NCBI GenBank assembly: GCA_030843315.1
Contig: JAUUPT010000009.1
Coordinates: 18,164 to 82,163 of the forward strand
Direction of reading: 5' to 3'
Source: Bacteroidaceae bacterium
GTDB taxonomy: Bacteria; Bacteroidota; Bacteroidia; Bacteroidales; Bacteroidaceae
DNA length: 64,000 nucleotides
Of the stretch, positions 25,316 to 34,494 are shown piece by piece (positions within the stretch are counted from its first letter, which is position 1; each line of letters opens with the position of its first letter). The translations under genes and the position numbers were made by a program. The notes beneath the pieces are model-generated. The model searched no databases. It saw only the letters and a list, made by a program, of their open reading frames with translations, and was not told the origin of the DNA.

Positions 25316-25517
25316 CTTTATCGCTTTCCTCCAAAGTGAATATTTCATTCACCGTCTTCCCGAACGCTTCCGATATCTTCAATGCCAGCAGCGTAGAAGG
25401 AACATATTTCCCTGACTCTATAGCATTTATGGTCTGTCGGCTCACCCCTATGGCTTCGGCCAATTGCTGTTGAGTGATATGCTTGATGGCTCTTTCCACT
25501 CTTAACGTATTAGTCAT
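25305..25517 (-). CDS. Small XRE-family transcriptional regulator
   Basis: 70 residues, essentially one Cro/CI helix-turn-helix domain: ITQQQLAEAIGVSRQTINAIESGKYVPSTLLALKISEAFGKTVNEIF, the YgzD-like form. It probably binds DNA as a dimer. No partner gene (usually a membrane protein) lies beside it on the same strand, so its target is unknown; the palindrome 100 bp upstream (25614-25646) is one candidate site. Confidence 0.9.
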   Translation of the reverse strand: MTNTLRVERAIKHITQQQLAEAIGVSRQTINAIESGKYVPSTLLALKISEAFGKTVNEIFTLEESDKAKT

Positions 25518-25600
25518 TGTTGCTCCTCCTGAATTTATAAAGTTCGATATTGTACATTAAGTTTTAGGCTAAACTATAGGTTACCTTTTTCTTTATTTCC

Positions 25601-25646
25601 TATCTTTGCAGTGATGATAATCCAAAGTACAACTTTGGATTATCAT
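25601..25646 (+). promoter_or_regulatory. Promoter and perfect dyad ahead of DUF4143 ATPase 2
   Basis: -7 box TATCTTTG (25601-25608) is followed by a perfect 14-bp inverted repeat, ATGATAATCCAAAG (25614-25627) / CTTTGGATTATCAT (25633-25646), loop 5, spanning the expected transcription start. A further half copy CCTTGGATTATCATC lies at about 25664-25678. It could be an operator or a 5'-leader hairpin. Confidence 0.65.
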
Positions 25647-25699
25647 GATAAACGAAAGTATAGCCTTGGATTATCATCCTAATAAATGAGGTTGGAAAT

Positions 25700-26839
25700 A
25701 TGATAAACAGAATATTGAAACTGGAAGATGCTTCTACAGAAAGTGTTTTTCTTTGGGGGGCACGCCAGACGGGGAAAAGTACGTTGCTCAATACTTTGTT
25801 TCCCGATGCAAGGTATTATGACTTGCTGAAATCGGATGTTTTTGAACGTTTACATCGACGTCCCGCCCTGCTGCGTGAAGAATTGATGCTGGCCGATGAA
25901 GAAGATTTGGTAATTATCGACGAAGTACAGAAAATACCGGAGCTGCTGGATGAAGTTCATTGGCTGATTACGAATAAGAATCTTCGCTTCGTGCTCTGTG
26001 GATCGAGTGCCAGAAAACTGAAGCGTTGTGGTGCCAATTTACTTGGAGGACGTGCGGTTCGTAACGTTCTTTATCCTTTTGTAAGTGCAGAATTGGCGGA
26101 CTTTGATTTATTGCGGGCTGTCAATAACGGTATGCTTCCCCGGCATTATCAGATTGAAAATCCGGAGAAAAGGCTTCAGGCGTATATCGGAGATTATCTG
26201 CAGGAAGAAATATTGGCTGAGGCACTGACGCGCAACCTGAACTCATTTTCCCGGTTTCTGGAAGTAGCTGCTCTGACGGATGGCGAGATACTGAACTATC
26301 AGAATATTGCTACTGATTGTGGTGTAAGCGCTACGACAGTAAAAGAATATTTCTCTATTCTTTCCGAAACCATGATAGGATATGTGATACCCGCTTACTC
26401 CAAAGTGATGAAACGTCGCCTTATCCAGACACCGAAATTCTATTTCTTTGATGTAGGCATTGTGAATTACCTGACGAGACGCCGTAGTATGCTTCCCGGT
26501 TCTGCTGACTTCGGGCATGCCTTTGAGCATTTGGTGATACAGGAACTTGTGGCTTATATTGGTTATAGCAACTGCGGGCATCAACTTTCTTACTGGAGAA
26601 CAGCATCCGGTTATGAAGTAGATGCCATCTTGAACGATGCCGAGGTAGCTATCGAAATAAAATCTTGCCAAGAAGTACAATCCCGGCATTTGCGGGGATT
26701 GAAGGCTTTTAAAGAAGAGCATCCTGAGGCGAGGCTGATTGTAGTTTCTTTGGATGTAAATCCCCGCGTGATGAATGGAGTAGAAATTTGGCCTGCTACA
26801 CAATTCTTGCAAAAACTTTGGAGCGGCAAGATTGTTTAG
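25700..26839 (+). CDS. DUF4143-type AAA+ ATPase 2 with intact nuclease-like C-terminus
   Basis: 379 residues. Walker A GARQTGKS (20-27), Walker B VIIDEVQ (71-77), sensor LCGSSARKL, then a DUF4143 C-terminal half with a winged-helix region and a PD-(D/E)xK-like core (GYEVDAILNDAEVAIEIKSC, D then E-x-K). Unlike ATPase 1, the E-x-K is complete here, so nuclease or DNA-binding chemistry is possible. Biological role unknown. Single-gene unit behind the dyad at 25614-25646. Confidence 0.9.
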   Translation: MINRILKLEDASTESVFLWGARQTGKSTLLNTLFPDARYYDLLKSDVFERLHRRPALLREELMLADEEDLVIIDEVQKIPELLDEVHWLITNKNLRFVLCGSSARKLKRCGANLLGGRAVRNVLYPFVSAELADFDLLRAVNNGMLPRHYQIENPEKRLQAYIGDYLQEEILAEALTRNLNSFSRFLEVAALTDGEILNYQNIATDCGVSATTVKEYFSILSETMIGYVIPAYSKVMKRRLIQTPKFYFFDVGIVNYLTRRRSMLPGSADFGHAFEHLVIQELVAYIGYSNCGHQLSYWRTASGYEVDAILNDAEVAIEIKSCQEVQSRHLRGLKAFKEEHPEARLIVVSLDVNPRVMNGVEIWPATQFLQKLWSGKIV

Positions 26840-26906
26840 TATAGTAGTTTCACTTAACTTTGCTATCACATAGTGGCTCACTTAAACAGATTAAATTGTA
26901 AGTAAT

Positions 26907-27680
26907 ATGACTGTCATTTATCCGTCTCCCATCTTCGGTCCTGTTCATTCCCGCCGTTTGGGAGTATCTTTAGGGATTAACTTATTGCCGGCAGACGGTA
27001 AAGTATGTACATTCGACTGCATTTATTGCGAATGTGGTTTCAATAAAGACCATCGGCCTAAACAGGCATTGCCCACACGTGAGGAAGTACGCACAGCGCT
27101 CGAAACCCGCTTGCAGGATATGCAGCAGAACGGGCCTACTCCCGATGTACTGACCTTTGCCGGTAACGGAGAGCCGACGGCGCATCCTCACTTCCCCGAA
27201 ATTATAGAAGACACGCTTGCCTTGCGCGATCAATATTTTCCGAAGGCTAAAGTCAGTGTGTTGAGCAATTCTACGTTTATCCATCGCCCTGCCGTATTCG
27301 AGGCTCTGAGTAAGATTGATAATAATATCCTTAAATTGGATACCGTAGACGAGGCGTATATCCGTGAAGTGGACCGGCCTACGGGCAAGTATTCCGTTGC
27401 TTCCATCATCGACGGTATGAAGGCGTTTAAAGGCAATTGCATCATACAGACTATGTTCATGAAAGGCGGCTACGAAGGTAAGGATGTGGATAATACTTCT
27501 GATAAATACGTCCTTCCCTGGCTGGAGGCTGTCAAAGAAATCGCTCCCCGGCAAGTGATGATTTATACTATTGATCGCGAGACGCCCGACCAGGATTTGC
27601 AGAAAGCTACGCACGAAGAGCTGGATCGGATAGCGGAACTGGTGAGGGAAGCGGGAATACCGGTCAGTGTTTCCTATTGA
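26907..27680 (+). CDS. Radical SAM protein
   Basis: 257 residues. The radical SAM cysteines are C-x3-C-x2-C in CTFDCIYCEC near residue 34-41, preceded by FGPVHSRRLGVSLGINLLP, a signature of the COG0731-like group. GNGEP (glycine-rich SAM-contact motif) and LSNSTFI follow. No extra cluster-binding C-terminal domain is evident. It should generate a 5'-deoxyadenosyl radical; the substrate is unknown. It is followed at the stop codon by the GC-rich inverted repeat at 27681. Confidence 0.93.
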   Translation: MTVIYPSPIFGPVHSRRLGVSLGINLLPADGKVCTFDCIYCECGFNKDHRPKQALPTREEVRTALETRLQDMQQNGPTPDVLTFAGNGEPTAHPHFPEIIEDTLALRDQYFPKAKVSVLSNSTFIHRPAVFEALSKIDNNILKLDTVDEAYIREVDRPTGKYSVASIIDGMKAFKGNCIIQTMFMKGGYEGKDVDNTSDKYVLPWLEAVKEIAPRQVMIYTIDRETPDQDLQKATHEELDRIAELVREAGIPVSVSY

Positions 27681-27784
27681 ACCCCCCGTCCCCCTGAAGG
27701 GGGAGGAGAATACTCTCAGAGGTGACTAATAAATTCTATTACAAAGTAAAACCATCCTCCTCCCCCTTCAGGGGGACGGGGGGT
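27681..27784. repeat. GC-rich intergenic inverted repeat (REP/MITE-like), element A
   Basis: Perfect 27-bp terminal arms, 27681-27707 (ACCCCCCGTCCCCCTGAAGG...) and 27758-27784. Each arm is itself a small hairpin (CCCCCT-GAA-GGGGG type). The 50-bp core contains TTACAAAGTA. It sits between two rightward genes and starts at the stop codon of the radical SAM gene. It may also serve as a terminator. Confidence 0.85.
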
Positions 27785-27797
27785 AATACATTAAATT

Positions 27798-28307
27798 ATG
27801 AAACCAATTGCAATCAAAGAACTAAACGAGAACTTCTTCGAAGCCATAGGCAAGGAGTGGATGCTGATAACAGCCGGTAATCAAGAACATTTCAATACCA
27901 TGACCGCCAGTTGGGGTGGCATCGGCTTTCTTTGGAACAAGCCGGTGGTATTTGTCTTTATCCGTCCGGAACGCTATACTTTCGAGTTTGCCGAAAAGAG
28001 CGAATACTTCACGCTTTCTTTCCTGGGCGAAGAGAACAGAGCCATTCATAAGATTTGTGGCAGCAAGTCCGGCAGGGAAGTAGATAAGGTAAAAGAAACC
28101 GGATTGAAGCCCGTTATCACCGAGAAAGGAAACATCTTTTTCGAGCAAGGGCGCCTAAGCCTGGAATGCCGCAAGCTCTATACCGATACAATCAAAGAAG
28201 AGTGCTTTATCCATCCCGAAACCGTGAAACAATGGTATGGTGGGGCTCATGGCGGATTTCACCACCTGTATGTGGCGGAGATTACCGGGGCTTGGATAAG
28301 AGAATAA
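27798..28307 (+). CDS. Flavin reductase-like (FMN-binding split-barrel) protein
   Basis: 169 residues. The split-barrel flavin-binding pattern is seen in EWMLITAGNQEHFNTMTASWGGIGFLWNKPVVFVFIRPERYTFEFAEKSEYFTLSFL, where the NTMTASWGG loop and the RPERYT segment bind FMN. Bacteroides members of this family are usually annotated as flavin reductases; electron partner unknown. It stands alone between element A and the convergent nuclease gene. Confidence 0.88.
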   Translation: MKPIAIKELNENFFEAIGKEWMLITAGNQEHFNTMTASWGGIGFLWNKPVVFVFIRPERYTFEFAEKSEYFTLSFLGEENRAIHKICGSKSGREVDKVKETGLKPVITEKGNIFFEQGRLSLECRKLYTDTIKEECFIHPETVKQWYGGAHGGFHHLYVAEITGAWIRE

Positions 28308-28352
28308 GCGTAAGTAAGAGGAATAAACGTAGATAGAGGAAGTAGTAAACAA

Positions 28353-29204
28353 TCAGTTTTTCTTCCAAAGACTCAAATCATACGTAGCTTCTACCTCATT
28401 CTCCACCTCATCCGGCAGGGCAGGGAAGAAGTCGATGCCTGTAATCCGTTCCACTTCATCCACTGTGTTGACGTAGGCGTCCAGTGGATGATTGCCGGAA
28501 GCATTCTTATAGATAAAGCCGATGGCTTTGGGCGGATTGCTTTCGGTGCAGAGCACTACCTTGAAGAAGGCTTCGGGCACGGTGACCCGGTGCCGCTTGC
28601 CGATGGTACGGTGCTTCCGGTCGTAGAGAATGGGGCCGCAGACGATGTATATCTTTCCTTCTTTCTGTGCCCAATGACGGCAGGCCTTTTCCAGTTCTTT
28701 CCAGTCCCCGCGGTTCAGGTTGTGGTTTTGCGGGCAGATGTTGGTCATGTAGAAACTTTCCTGCATGGCTTTCCAGTGCCAGCGGTTGTCGCCGGCGGGG
28801 CACATGTGTCCGCGATCCATGCCGGCTCCTTTATAGTCGTCGGTAGTCACGGCTTCGCTTTCGGGCAGGTCGGGGTCGGGCAGGAACTTATCCGTGCGGC
28901 TTTCACGTTCTATCAGCTTTTCGGGAGTGAGTTCCCAAGCTACCCAGTTGGGTATCTTCAAATCTTTGTTATAAGATACGGTATAGCCTTTCCGTTGCAG
29001 AATCTGTTCGGAAGTGTTCTTCAGCTTTGCAGGTATTTCGAGGCGGACATCTGCCGGAAGTTCTACCTTTGCGGGAGCTTCAACCGTTTGTTTACCGTTC
29101 GACAGAGCCTTTGTAACGGGTTCGTAGGCAAGACAGATGATACAGATGAACAGTATCAGGTAATAGACGCCTTGCGATTGTTTCTTTTTTCTTCTTTTTG
29201 CCAT
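28353..29204 (-). CDS. Membrane-anchored DNA/RNA non-specific endonuclease
   Basis: 283 residues. A very basic N-terminus (MAKRRKKKQSQG) and one membrane helix (VYYLILFICIICLAYEP) are followed by a NucA/EndA-type beta-beta-alpha-metal nuclease domain: catalytic DRGH in AGMDRGHMCPAGDNRW, then the metal-binding Asn/Glu region NICPQNHNLNRGDWKELE. It should cut DNA and RNA with a divalent metal on the periplasmic side. A GTG start four codons upstream exists, but the ATG at 29204 is preferred. The upstream flank is element B. Confidence 0.92.
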   Translation of the reverse strand: MAKRRKKKQSQGVYYLILFICIICLAYEPVTKALSNGKQTVEAPAKVELPADVRLEIPAKLKNTSEQILQRKGYTVSYNKDLKIPNWVAWELTPEKLIERESRTDKFLPDPDLPESEAVTTDDYKGAGMDRGHMCPAGDNRWHWKAMQESFYMTNICPQNHNLNRGDWKELEKACRHWAQKEGKIYIVCGPILYDRKHRTIGKRHRVTVPEAFFKVVLCTESNPPKAIGFIYKNASGNHPLDAYVNTVDEVERITGIDFFPALPDEVENEVEATYDLSLWKKN

Positions 29205-29213
29205 GATATGAAT

Positions 29214-29283
29214 CACCCCCCCGGAGGGGAATACTTTGTAAATATGAGAACTATTCTCCTTCCCCTTTAGGGGAACGAGGGGT
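29214..29283. repeat. GC-rich intergenic inverted repeat, element B
   Basis: An imperfect relative of element A. Left arm 29214-29231 (CCCCCCCGGAGGGG), right arm about 29253-29283 (TCCCCTTTAGGGGA...CGAGGGGT). The core has TACTTTGTAA (29232-29241), the exact reverse complement of TTACAAAGTA in element A. It separates the leftward SulP and nuclease genes and abuts the nuclease start. Confidence 0.75.
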
Positions 29284-29289
29284 CGATAA

Positions 29290-30966
29290 TCATAGTATTT
29301 CTTTAGCCCGGTCCAGTGCTACATTGATATTCGAACAGATATTCTCCTTACCCAGCAGCGTGTAGAAGCCGGATTTCTCCAATACCTTGTGCACATTTTC
29401 GTTGACACCGGAGAGAACGATGGTTATCTTTTCCTTTTGAGACATCTGGCAAAGGCTGGTAAGGTTATGGATACCCGTAGAGTCGATGAAAGGTACTTGG
29501 CGCATACGGATGATACGTACCTTGGGGCGGTCACCCAGTTGCGCCATTACTTCTTCAAACTTAGTGGCGATGCCGAAGAAATACGGGCCGTTTATTTCGT
29601 ACACTTCCACTCCCTTCGGAATCATCAGATGCTCTTCGTTGAGGGCGACGTCCGATTCTGCATTCGGGTCTATCTCGTCCTTGATAACCGATATCTCAGT
29701 TGTTTCCATCACACGGCGCATAAAGAGTACACAGGCAATGACGAGGCCCGTCTCAATGGCAATGGTCAAGTCGAAGATTACGGTCAGGAAGAAAGTAATC
29801 AGCAGTACGGTGACATCCGATTTAGGGTTCTTCAACAATCCTTTGAATACGCGCCAGCCGCTCATATTATAAGATACCACTACCAGCACTCCCGCCAGGC
29901 AAGCCATCGGGATATATTGCGCCAGCGGCATGAGGAACAGCAGTATAAGAAGCAGCACCACCGCATGCACTATACCGGCTACGGGCGATTTGCCTCCGTT
30001 GTTGATATTCGCCATCGTGCGGGCAATGGCTCCGGTGGCAGGAATACCGCCAAACAGCGGCGTAACCAGGTTGGCAGCTCCCTGTGCTATCAGCTCCGTA
30101 TTGGAATCGTGCTTGTCGCCAATCACACCGTCCGCCACAGTGGCAGAGAGCAGGGACTCGATAGCCCCCAGCACGGCAATGGTGATGGCAACGGGAAACA
30201 GGTTCTTCACCGCTTCCCAATCGAGCGTGGGCATCACGGCATCCGGCAATTCGGCACGGATGCTGAAGCGGTCGCCGATAGTGTCGATGCAACCGATTCC
30301 TCCGTATTGTTTCATCAGATATACCGCCACAGTCACTACTACGATGGCAATAAGCGAGCCGGGTATCTTCTTTGAGAATCGGGGTGTGATGGCAATGATA
30401 AAGATGCTGACGATGCTTACCACGGTATTCCACACATTCACCGTATCGAAATGCCGCAGGTATATCATCCACTTTCCGATGAAATCTCCCGGAACTTTCT
30501 CCCCTCCGAACGTCAGTCCGAAGATATCGGCAATTTGTGTAGTGAAGATGGTGACGGCGATACCGCTCGTGAATCCCACGATGATAGGATAGGGGATGAA
30601 CTTGATGACCGCTCCCAGCTTGAATACACCTAACAAGATAAGGATAACGCCTGCCATCAGCGTGGCAACAATCAATCCCGACTCTCCGTATTGCTGGATG
30701 ATGCCATAGACGATAACGATAAATGCCCCGGTAGGTCCGCCAATCTGCACCTTGCTTCCGCCCAGCAGCGAAATGATGAATCCGGCAATAATGGCGGTGA
30801 TGATACCTTTCTCAGGTGATACTCCAGAGGCGATACCGAACGCAATGGCAAGCGGCAGGGCTACGATACCGACGATGATACCTGCCATCAGGTCGGCCAT
30901 GAATGTTTCTTTCGAGTAATTCTTTAAAGCTGTGTATAGCTTCGGTTTGAATTCGAACGCTTTCAT
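29290..30966 (-). CDS. SulP-family anion transporter with STAS domain
   Basis: 558 residues. A large membrane domain (about 20-425, roughly 12-14 helices, opening with MAGIIVGIVALPLAIAFGIASGVSPEKG) is followed by a cytoplasmic STAS domain (about 450-550; GVEVYEINGPYFFGIATKFEEV and IIRMRQVPFIDSTGIHNL). Family members carry sulfate, bicarbonate or other anions by symport or exchange; the ion cannot be told here. No sulfate-assimilation or carbonic anhydrase gene is nearby. Single-gene unit. Confidence 0.95.
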   Translation of the reverse strand: MKAFEFKPKLYTALKNYSKETFMADLMAGIIVGIVALPLAIAFGIASGVSPEKGIITAIIAGFIISLLGGSKVQIGGPTGAFIVIVYGIIQQYGESGLIVATLMAGVILILLGVFKLGAVIKFIPYPIIVGFTSGIAVTIFTTQIADIFGLTFGGEKVPGDFIGKWMIYLRHFDTVNVWNTVVSIVSIFIIAITPRFSKKIPGSLIAIVVVTVAVYLMKQYGGIGCIDTIGDRFSIRAELPDAVMPTLDWEAVKNLFPVAITIAVLGAIESLLSATVADGVIGDKHDSNTELIAQGAANLVTPLFGGIPATGAIARTMANINNGGKSPVAGIVHAVVLLLILLFLMPLAQYIPMACLAGVLVVVSYNMSGWRVFKGLLKNPKSDVTVLLITFFLTVIFDLTIAIETGLVIACVLFMRRVMETTEISVIKDEIDPNAESDVALNEEHLMIPKGVEVYEINGPYFFGIATKFEEVMAQLGDRPKVRIIRMRQVPFIDSTGIHNLTSLCQMSQKEKITIVLSGVNENVHKVLEKSGFYTLLGKENICSNINVALDRAKEIL

Positions 30967-31057
30967 TTGTAATCTGAAAATCTTTGTTTTACCTGTTGTT
31001 ATTTGTCTTCTTAAAAAGAAGTTGCAAAATTAGGTAAAATAATACAAATGGTTGCAA

Positions 31058-31357
31058 TTATTCCGCTGTTTTTACTCTAAGCGTGTCGTTCAGTATGTTA
31101 TATGTGGAAGTTCTGCGGTGGGTTGAGTCGCTTCGGATGCTTGTAGTACCGCCTTGTGTGGTAAAATAAACGTAACTGTTCGACCATGAATCATAGAAAC
31201 GGTAAACTTTGCATCCATCATGTTCAAAAAGATAGTGCACGGTGTAGTCTTTATTGTTTCTGGGTTGGTCTATGGCAACAGAGCGTTCTGTGAAGCACGA
31301 ACTGAAGGTCGCTGATAATACAAGTAGCAAGGCTGAAAGTTTGACGAGCTTCTTCAT
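31058..31357 (-). CDS. Small DUF4884-like lipoprotein
   Basis: 99 residues from the ATG at 31357: lipoprotein signal MKKLVKLSALLLVLSATFSSC, cysteine at 21, then about 78 residues (RNNKDYTVHYLFEHDGCKVYRFYDSWSNSYVYFTTQGG) that I recognise as DUF4884-like from Bacteroides. Function unknown. The -7 box TAACTTTG (minus, 31388-31395) lies about 30 bp upstream and rules out the longer frame starting at 31429. Confidence 0.78.
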   Translation of the reverse strand: MKKLVKLSALLLVLSATFSSCFTERSVAIDQPRNNKDYTVHYLFEHDGCKVYRFYDSWSNSYVYFTTQGGTTSIRSDSTHRRTSTYNILNDTLRVKTAE

Positions 31358-31619
31358 AGTCGTTTTTTTAGTGGGTACGCTGAACACAAAGTTATTGTTT
31401 TTTGTTGTAGATAGTAACCTGTATGGCATAAAATGTGTTAAGGCGTTTTTCTTTGGGCTTGTTTATAGAGGCGATGATAGAAAATTCTTATCAGCTGATA
31501 GATAAATCCGATGAAGTAAAGTTACGTTTGTTTCAAACTTAATTCGTAATTTTGTAGTGTTGAAAGACAATACGAACGACATTCATACGTAATAACATTA
31601 ACTAATAAAAAAAGAAACT

Positions 31620-32198
31620 ATGGCTAAAAGTGTTAAGGGAACTCAGACAGAAAAGAATCTGTTGACTTCATTTGCTGGTGAATCACAAGCAAGAATGCGT
31701 TATACTTACTTTGCAAGTGTAGCTAAGAAAGAAGGTTACGAACAAATTGCTGCTATCTTCACAGAAACAGCCGACCAGGAAAAGGAACACGCAAAGCGTA
31801 TGTTCAAGTGGTTGGAAGGTGGTATGGTAGAAATCACTGCCAGCTATCCCGCAGGTATCATCGGCACTACTCTTCAGAATCTTCAGGAAGCTGCTGCCGG
31901 CGAGCACGAAGAATGGGCATTGGATTATCCAGGTTTTGCCGACGTTGCCGACGAAGAAGGTTTCCCCGAAATCGCTTTGATGTATCGCAACATAGCCATT
32001 GCTGAAAAAGGACACGAAGAACGCTATCGTGCTTTCATTCAGAACATCGAAACTGCCACTGTATTTGCTAAGGAAGGCGAAGTAGTATGGCAATGCCGCA
32101 ACTGTGGTTTCATCTACACCGGTAAGGAAGCTCCCCAGGTTTGTCCGGCTTGCTTGCATCCGCAGGCTTACTTCGAAGTAATGAAGAAGAACTGGTAA
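31620..32198 (+). CDS. rbr: Rubrerythrin
   Basis: 192 residues. The N-terminal ferritin-like di-iron domain has the Glu and His ligands (GESQARMRYTYFAS, ADQEKEHAKRMFKWLEGG, IAIAEKGHEERYRAF). The C-terminal rubredoxin domain has CRNCGFIYTGKEAPQVCPAC (C-x2-C ... C-x2-C). It reduces hydrogen peroxide in anaerobes. A -7 box TAATTTTG (31547-31554) with TTTG upstream gives a leader of about 60 nt. A strong terminator follows. Confidence 0.97.
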   Translation: MAKSVKGTQTEKNLLTSFAGESQARMRYTYFASVAKKEGYEQIAAIFTETADQEKEHAKRMFKWLEGGMVEITASYPAGIIGTTLQNLQEAAAGEHEEWALDYPGFADVADEEGFPEIALMYRNIAIAEKGHEERYRAFIQNIETATVFAKEGEVVWQCRNCGFIYTGKEAPQVCPACLHPQAYFEVMKKNW

Positions 32199-32227
32199 TA
32201 AGAAGAACTGGTTTACATACATATTAT

Positions 32228-32274
32228 AAAACGCCCGAATGCTTTCATATGAAGTATTCGGGCGTTTTCCTTTA
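32228..32274. terminator. Terminator between rubrerythrin and DUF3857 gene
   Basis: The arms AAACGCCCGAAT (from 32228) and ATTCGGGCGTTT pair around a loop that can extend the stem; a T-rich tract follows on the plus strand. The genes on either side converge. Confidence 0.75.
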
Positions 32275-32296
32275 CCATTCCGTAAAACATCTTTCA

Positions 32297-34468
32297 TCAT
32301 TTTTTCAGCACTACCGAAAGCCCTTCGTAGGCTTTGGCGGCATCTATGATTTCGAGCAGTTTCTCCCAGTTCACCACCGGTTCCACTTTGTGGTCGAAGC
32401 GCTTTTCGGTTTTTATCGTCAGTCTGCCGTTCCCGGTGGTGGCTTGGGCAATGAAGGCACCGCATTCGTTCTCTACTTTCATATTCAGCTTTTCCAACCC
32501 TTCGGGGGAGACTTGGCAGCCTTCGGGCAGGCGGACTGTGATGTCACATCCGTAGCTGCGGGGAATTTCCCGGTAGACGTCTTCTTGGCGCAGGCGCTGT
32601 TCGCCCTTAAATTCAAGTTGCGAACCTATCAGGCGGCCTACGGAGAGGATGAGGTTAGGGCCTGCTTTCTTCACATAACCCTCTATTGTGTAGTCCACTT
32701 CGTAGGCAAAGGCGGTGCTGTCCGCACGGTTGCCGATGCTGAGGAGGCGGTAACTGATGTCCGCGCCTATCCCTTCATCGAAGCCGTGGTGGCCGATGAT
32801 TTCGCTCCGGTAACGCTCTTTTTCCTGTTCGCGGTCGCGGCGGTAGCTCTCGCGTAGGTCGGCATGGTATTTCTCTTTGGTTTCGTCGAAGATGGTGGTG
32901 GTGATGCCCAGTATGCGGCGCAGGGAGTTATAGAGGTCTTCGTCCAGCACGAAGTAGGGCTGGAAGGGTTCTTTCAGTGCGCCGGTCCTCTCTTCCCGAC
33001 GGCTGATGTGCAGGGTGGTTCCGTCAATGGAGGCGGTGAGGGTGGATACATCCCGGTTCTCTTCGGGTTTGGCGATGGGAAGGGTGAACCGGGCATTACC
33101 TTCCAGAATGGCGTCTTCGCCTTGCAGGTTAGCGGGGATCTCACCGGGGGCGGCGTAGCAGGCGGGGGGCGCGTAATACTTTCCGTTGGCTTCCAGCCGG
33201 ATGAACCAGACGGTGTAGTGGTAGCTGATGAGTTGGCTGAGGGGAACTTGTGTGTCCTTGGTGGTGATGCCTACCTGATGGTGTATGCCGGCTTTTTCCA
33301 GCAGGTCGTGCATCAGCAGGATGAAGCTGGCAGGGGTGTAGTCCGCACCGCTTTCCATATACCGGTAGTAGCAGTATTGATAGAGGTAGTCCATGAGCTT
33401 CTCGTCGCTCCATCCTTCGGCCTGGCGGGCTTTGAGGGCTTTGGCTATTTCGCTTTTCCGTCCGCTGCGCAGGCCGGACCAGTTGGTGCCGGGGGCTCTC
33501 ATGGCGGCGCGGGTATCTTCTATTATCAGTTGCGGGTTGGGGTTGGCGTGCAGTCCTTGTTGGCGGACGCTGGGCGGCATCCAGGCGTAGGGAGTCTTAC
33601 TGTTGTAGATGAACATCTGAATCATGGGCATCTGCCGGGCGACGTTGTACCACAGACTGGGGATGGGATGCCTGGGGGTGATGGCCCGCAGGTCGAGGAT
33701 GTAGTTTCCTTCGGCGTCGGTGCTTTGGTCAAAGTCGGGGGCACCGTTCAGGCAGCGGTAGAAGGTGCTCAGTTTGGGATCTATTTCGCAATGCACGGAG
33801 TAGGTGAGCAGGGGATATTGCCCGCTGAAATAGAAGCTGAAAGGTTCCAGGTTCTGGTCATTCAGAGTGGTGTATTTGGCGAAGAAGAAGTCAATGATAT
33901 CGCCTATTTCCAATCCGGGAACGGCCACCTTTTGCCACTTCTCCAAGGTGTTGCCCCGGCTTCGTGCCCGGCGGCTCTCGTCGGTTTCCAGGAATTCTTC
34001 GGGGTCTACTTCCTTGATGGTTCCGTCGGGCTTGAAGATGCGTATGCCCAGCACCCGCTGTTGCTCGTTGCGGGTGTAGCGTTCCTTTTCTTGCGAGAGG
34101 AAGCTGTATTCCGACATCTCTTCCAGGGCGCTTTGGCTGTTGATGTAGACCAGTTGGCGGAAGATGCCGCGGCAGGTAATCTGCTGCTTGGTCAGTCCCA
34201 CGCCCCACCAGTCGAGTTTGGTTTTCCGCGTTACTTCCAGGCGGTCGTGTGAGGCAAGGATAACGGCAGGAGCGTTCTTATATTTCTCCGGTATGGACAG
34301 GTTGTCGAAGCCGGGAAGTTCCATCGCCCATACTTCGTTGCGCAGTTCGCGGGCGAGGGCGGCATATTTCTCGTCTTCTTTCTGGGCGCTTACGGCGGGG
34401 GCGGTGAGCAGGAATAGGAGTAGCAGGAGCAGGCGTACTGCTTTCGGGGAGTGATGTGTTGCTTTCAT
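32297..34468 (-). CDS. DUF3857-domain protein with degenerate transglutaminase region
   Basis: 723 residues. Signal peptide (VRLLLLLLFLLTAPAVSAQ), DUF3857 domain (about 70-260, including VLGIRIFKPDGTIKEVDPEEFLE and VPGLEIGDIIDFFFAKY), then a transglutaminase-like helical core (about 340-450) and a C-terminal beta domain. At the place where the neighbouring paralogue has GDCK, this protein has A375-D376-Y377-T378: the catalytic Cys is gone, and the Asp position also differs (YYAPPACY). It is therefore probably a non-catalytic binding or scaffold protein in the periplasm. Third gene of the nadB operon. Confidence 0.85.
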   Translation of the reverse strand: MKATHHSPKAVRLLLLLLFLLTAPAVSAQKEDEKYAALARELRNEVWAMELPGFDNLSIPEKYKNAPAVILASHDRLEVTRKTKLDWWGVGLTKQQITCRGIFRQLVYINSQSALEEMSEYSFLSQEKERYTRNEQQRVLGIRIFKPDGTIKEVDPEEFLETDESRRARSRGNTLEKWQKVAVPGLEIGDIIDFFFAKYTTLNDQNLEPFSFYFSGQYPLLTYSVHCEIDPKLSTFYRCLNGAPDFDQSTDAEGNYILDLRAITPRHPIPSLWYNVARQMPMIQMFIYNSKTPYAWMPPSVRQQGLHANPNPQLIIEDTRAAMRAPGTNWSGLRSGRKSEIAKALKARQAEGWSDEKLMDYLYQYCYYRYMESGADYTPASFILLMHDLLEKAGIHHQVGITTKDTQVPLSQLISYHYTVWFIRLEANGKYYAPPACYAAPGEIPANLQGEDAILEGNARFTLPIAKPEENRDVSTLTASIDGTTLHISRREERTGALKEPFQPYFVLDEDLYNSLRRILGITTTIFDETKEKYHADLRESYRRDREQEKERYRSEIIGHHGFDEGIGADISYRLLSIGNRADSTAFAYEVDYTIEGYVKKAGPNLILSVGRLIGSQLEFKGEQRLRQEDVYREIPRSYGCDITVRLPEGCQVSPEGLEKLNMKVENECGAFIAQATTGNGRLTIKTEKRFDHKVEPVVNWEKLLEIIDAAKAYEGLSVVLKK

Positions 34469-34494
34469 ACTTTTGTAAAGTTATTATTGACTGT

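Noticed and set aside
32864..34252. Long open frame (462 codons) on the plus strand opposite the DUF3857 gene
   Set aside because: It is antisense to a well-supported protein in GC-rich DNA. It has no ribosome-binding context, is dominated by Gly/Val/Ala as expected for a shadow frame, and shows no domain.
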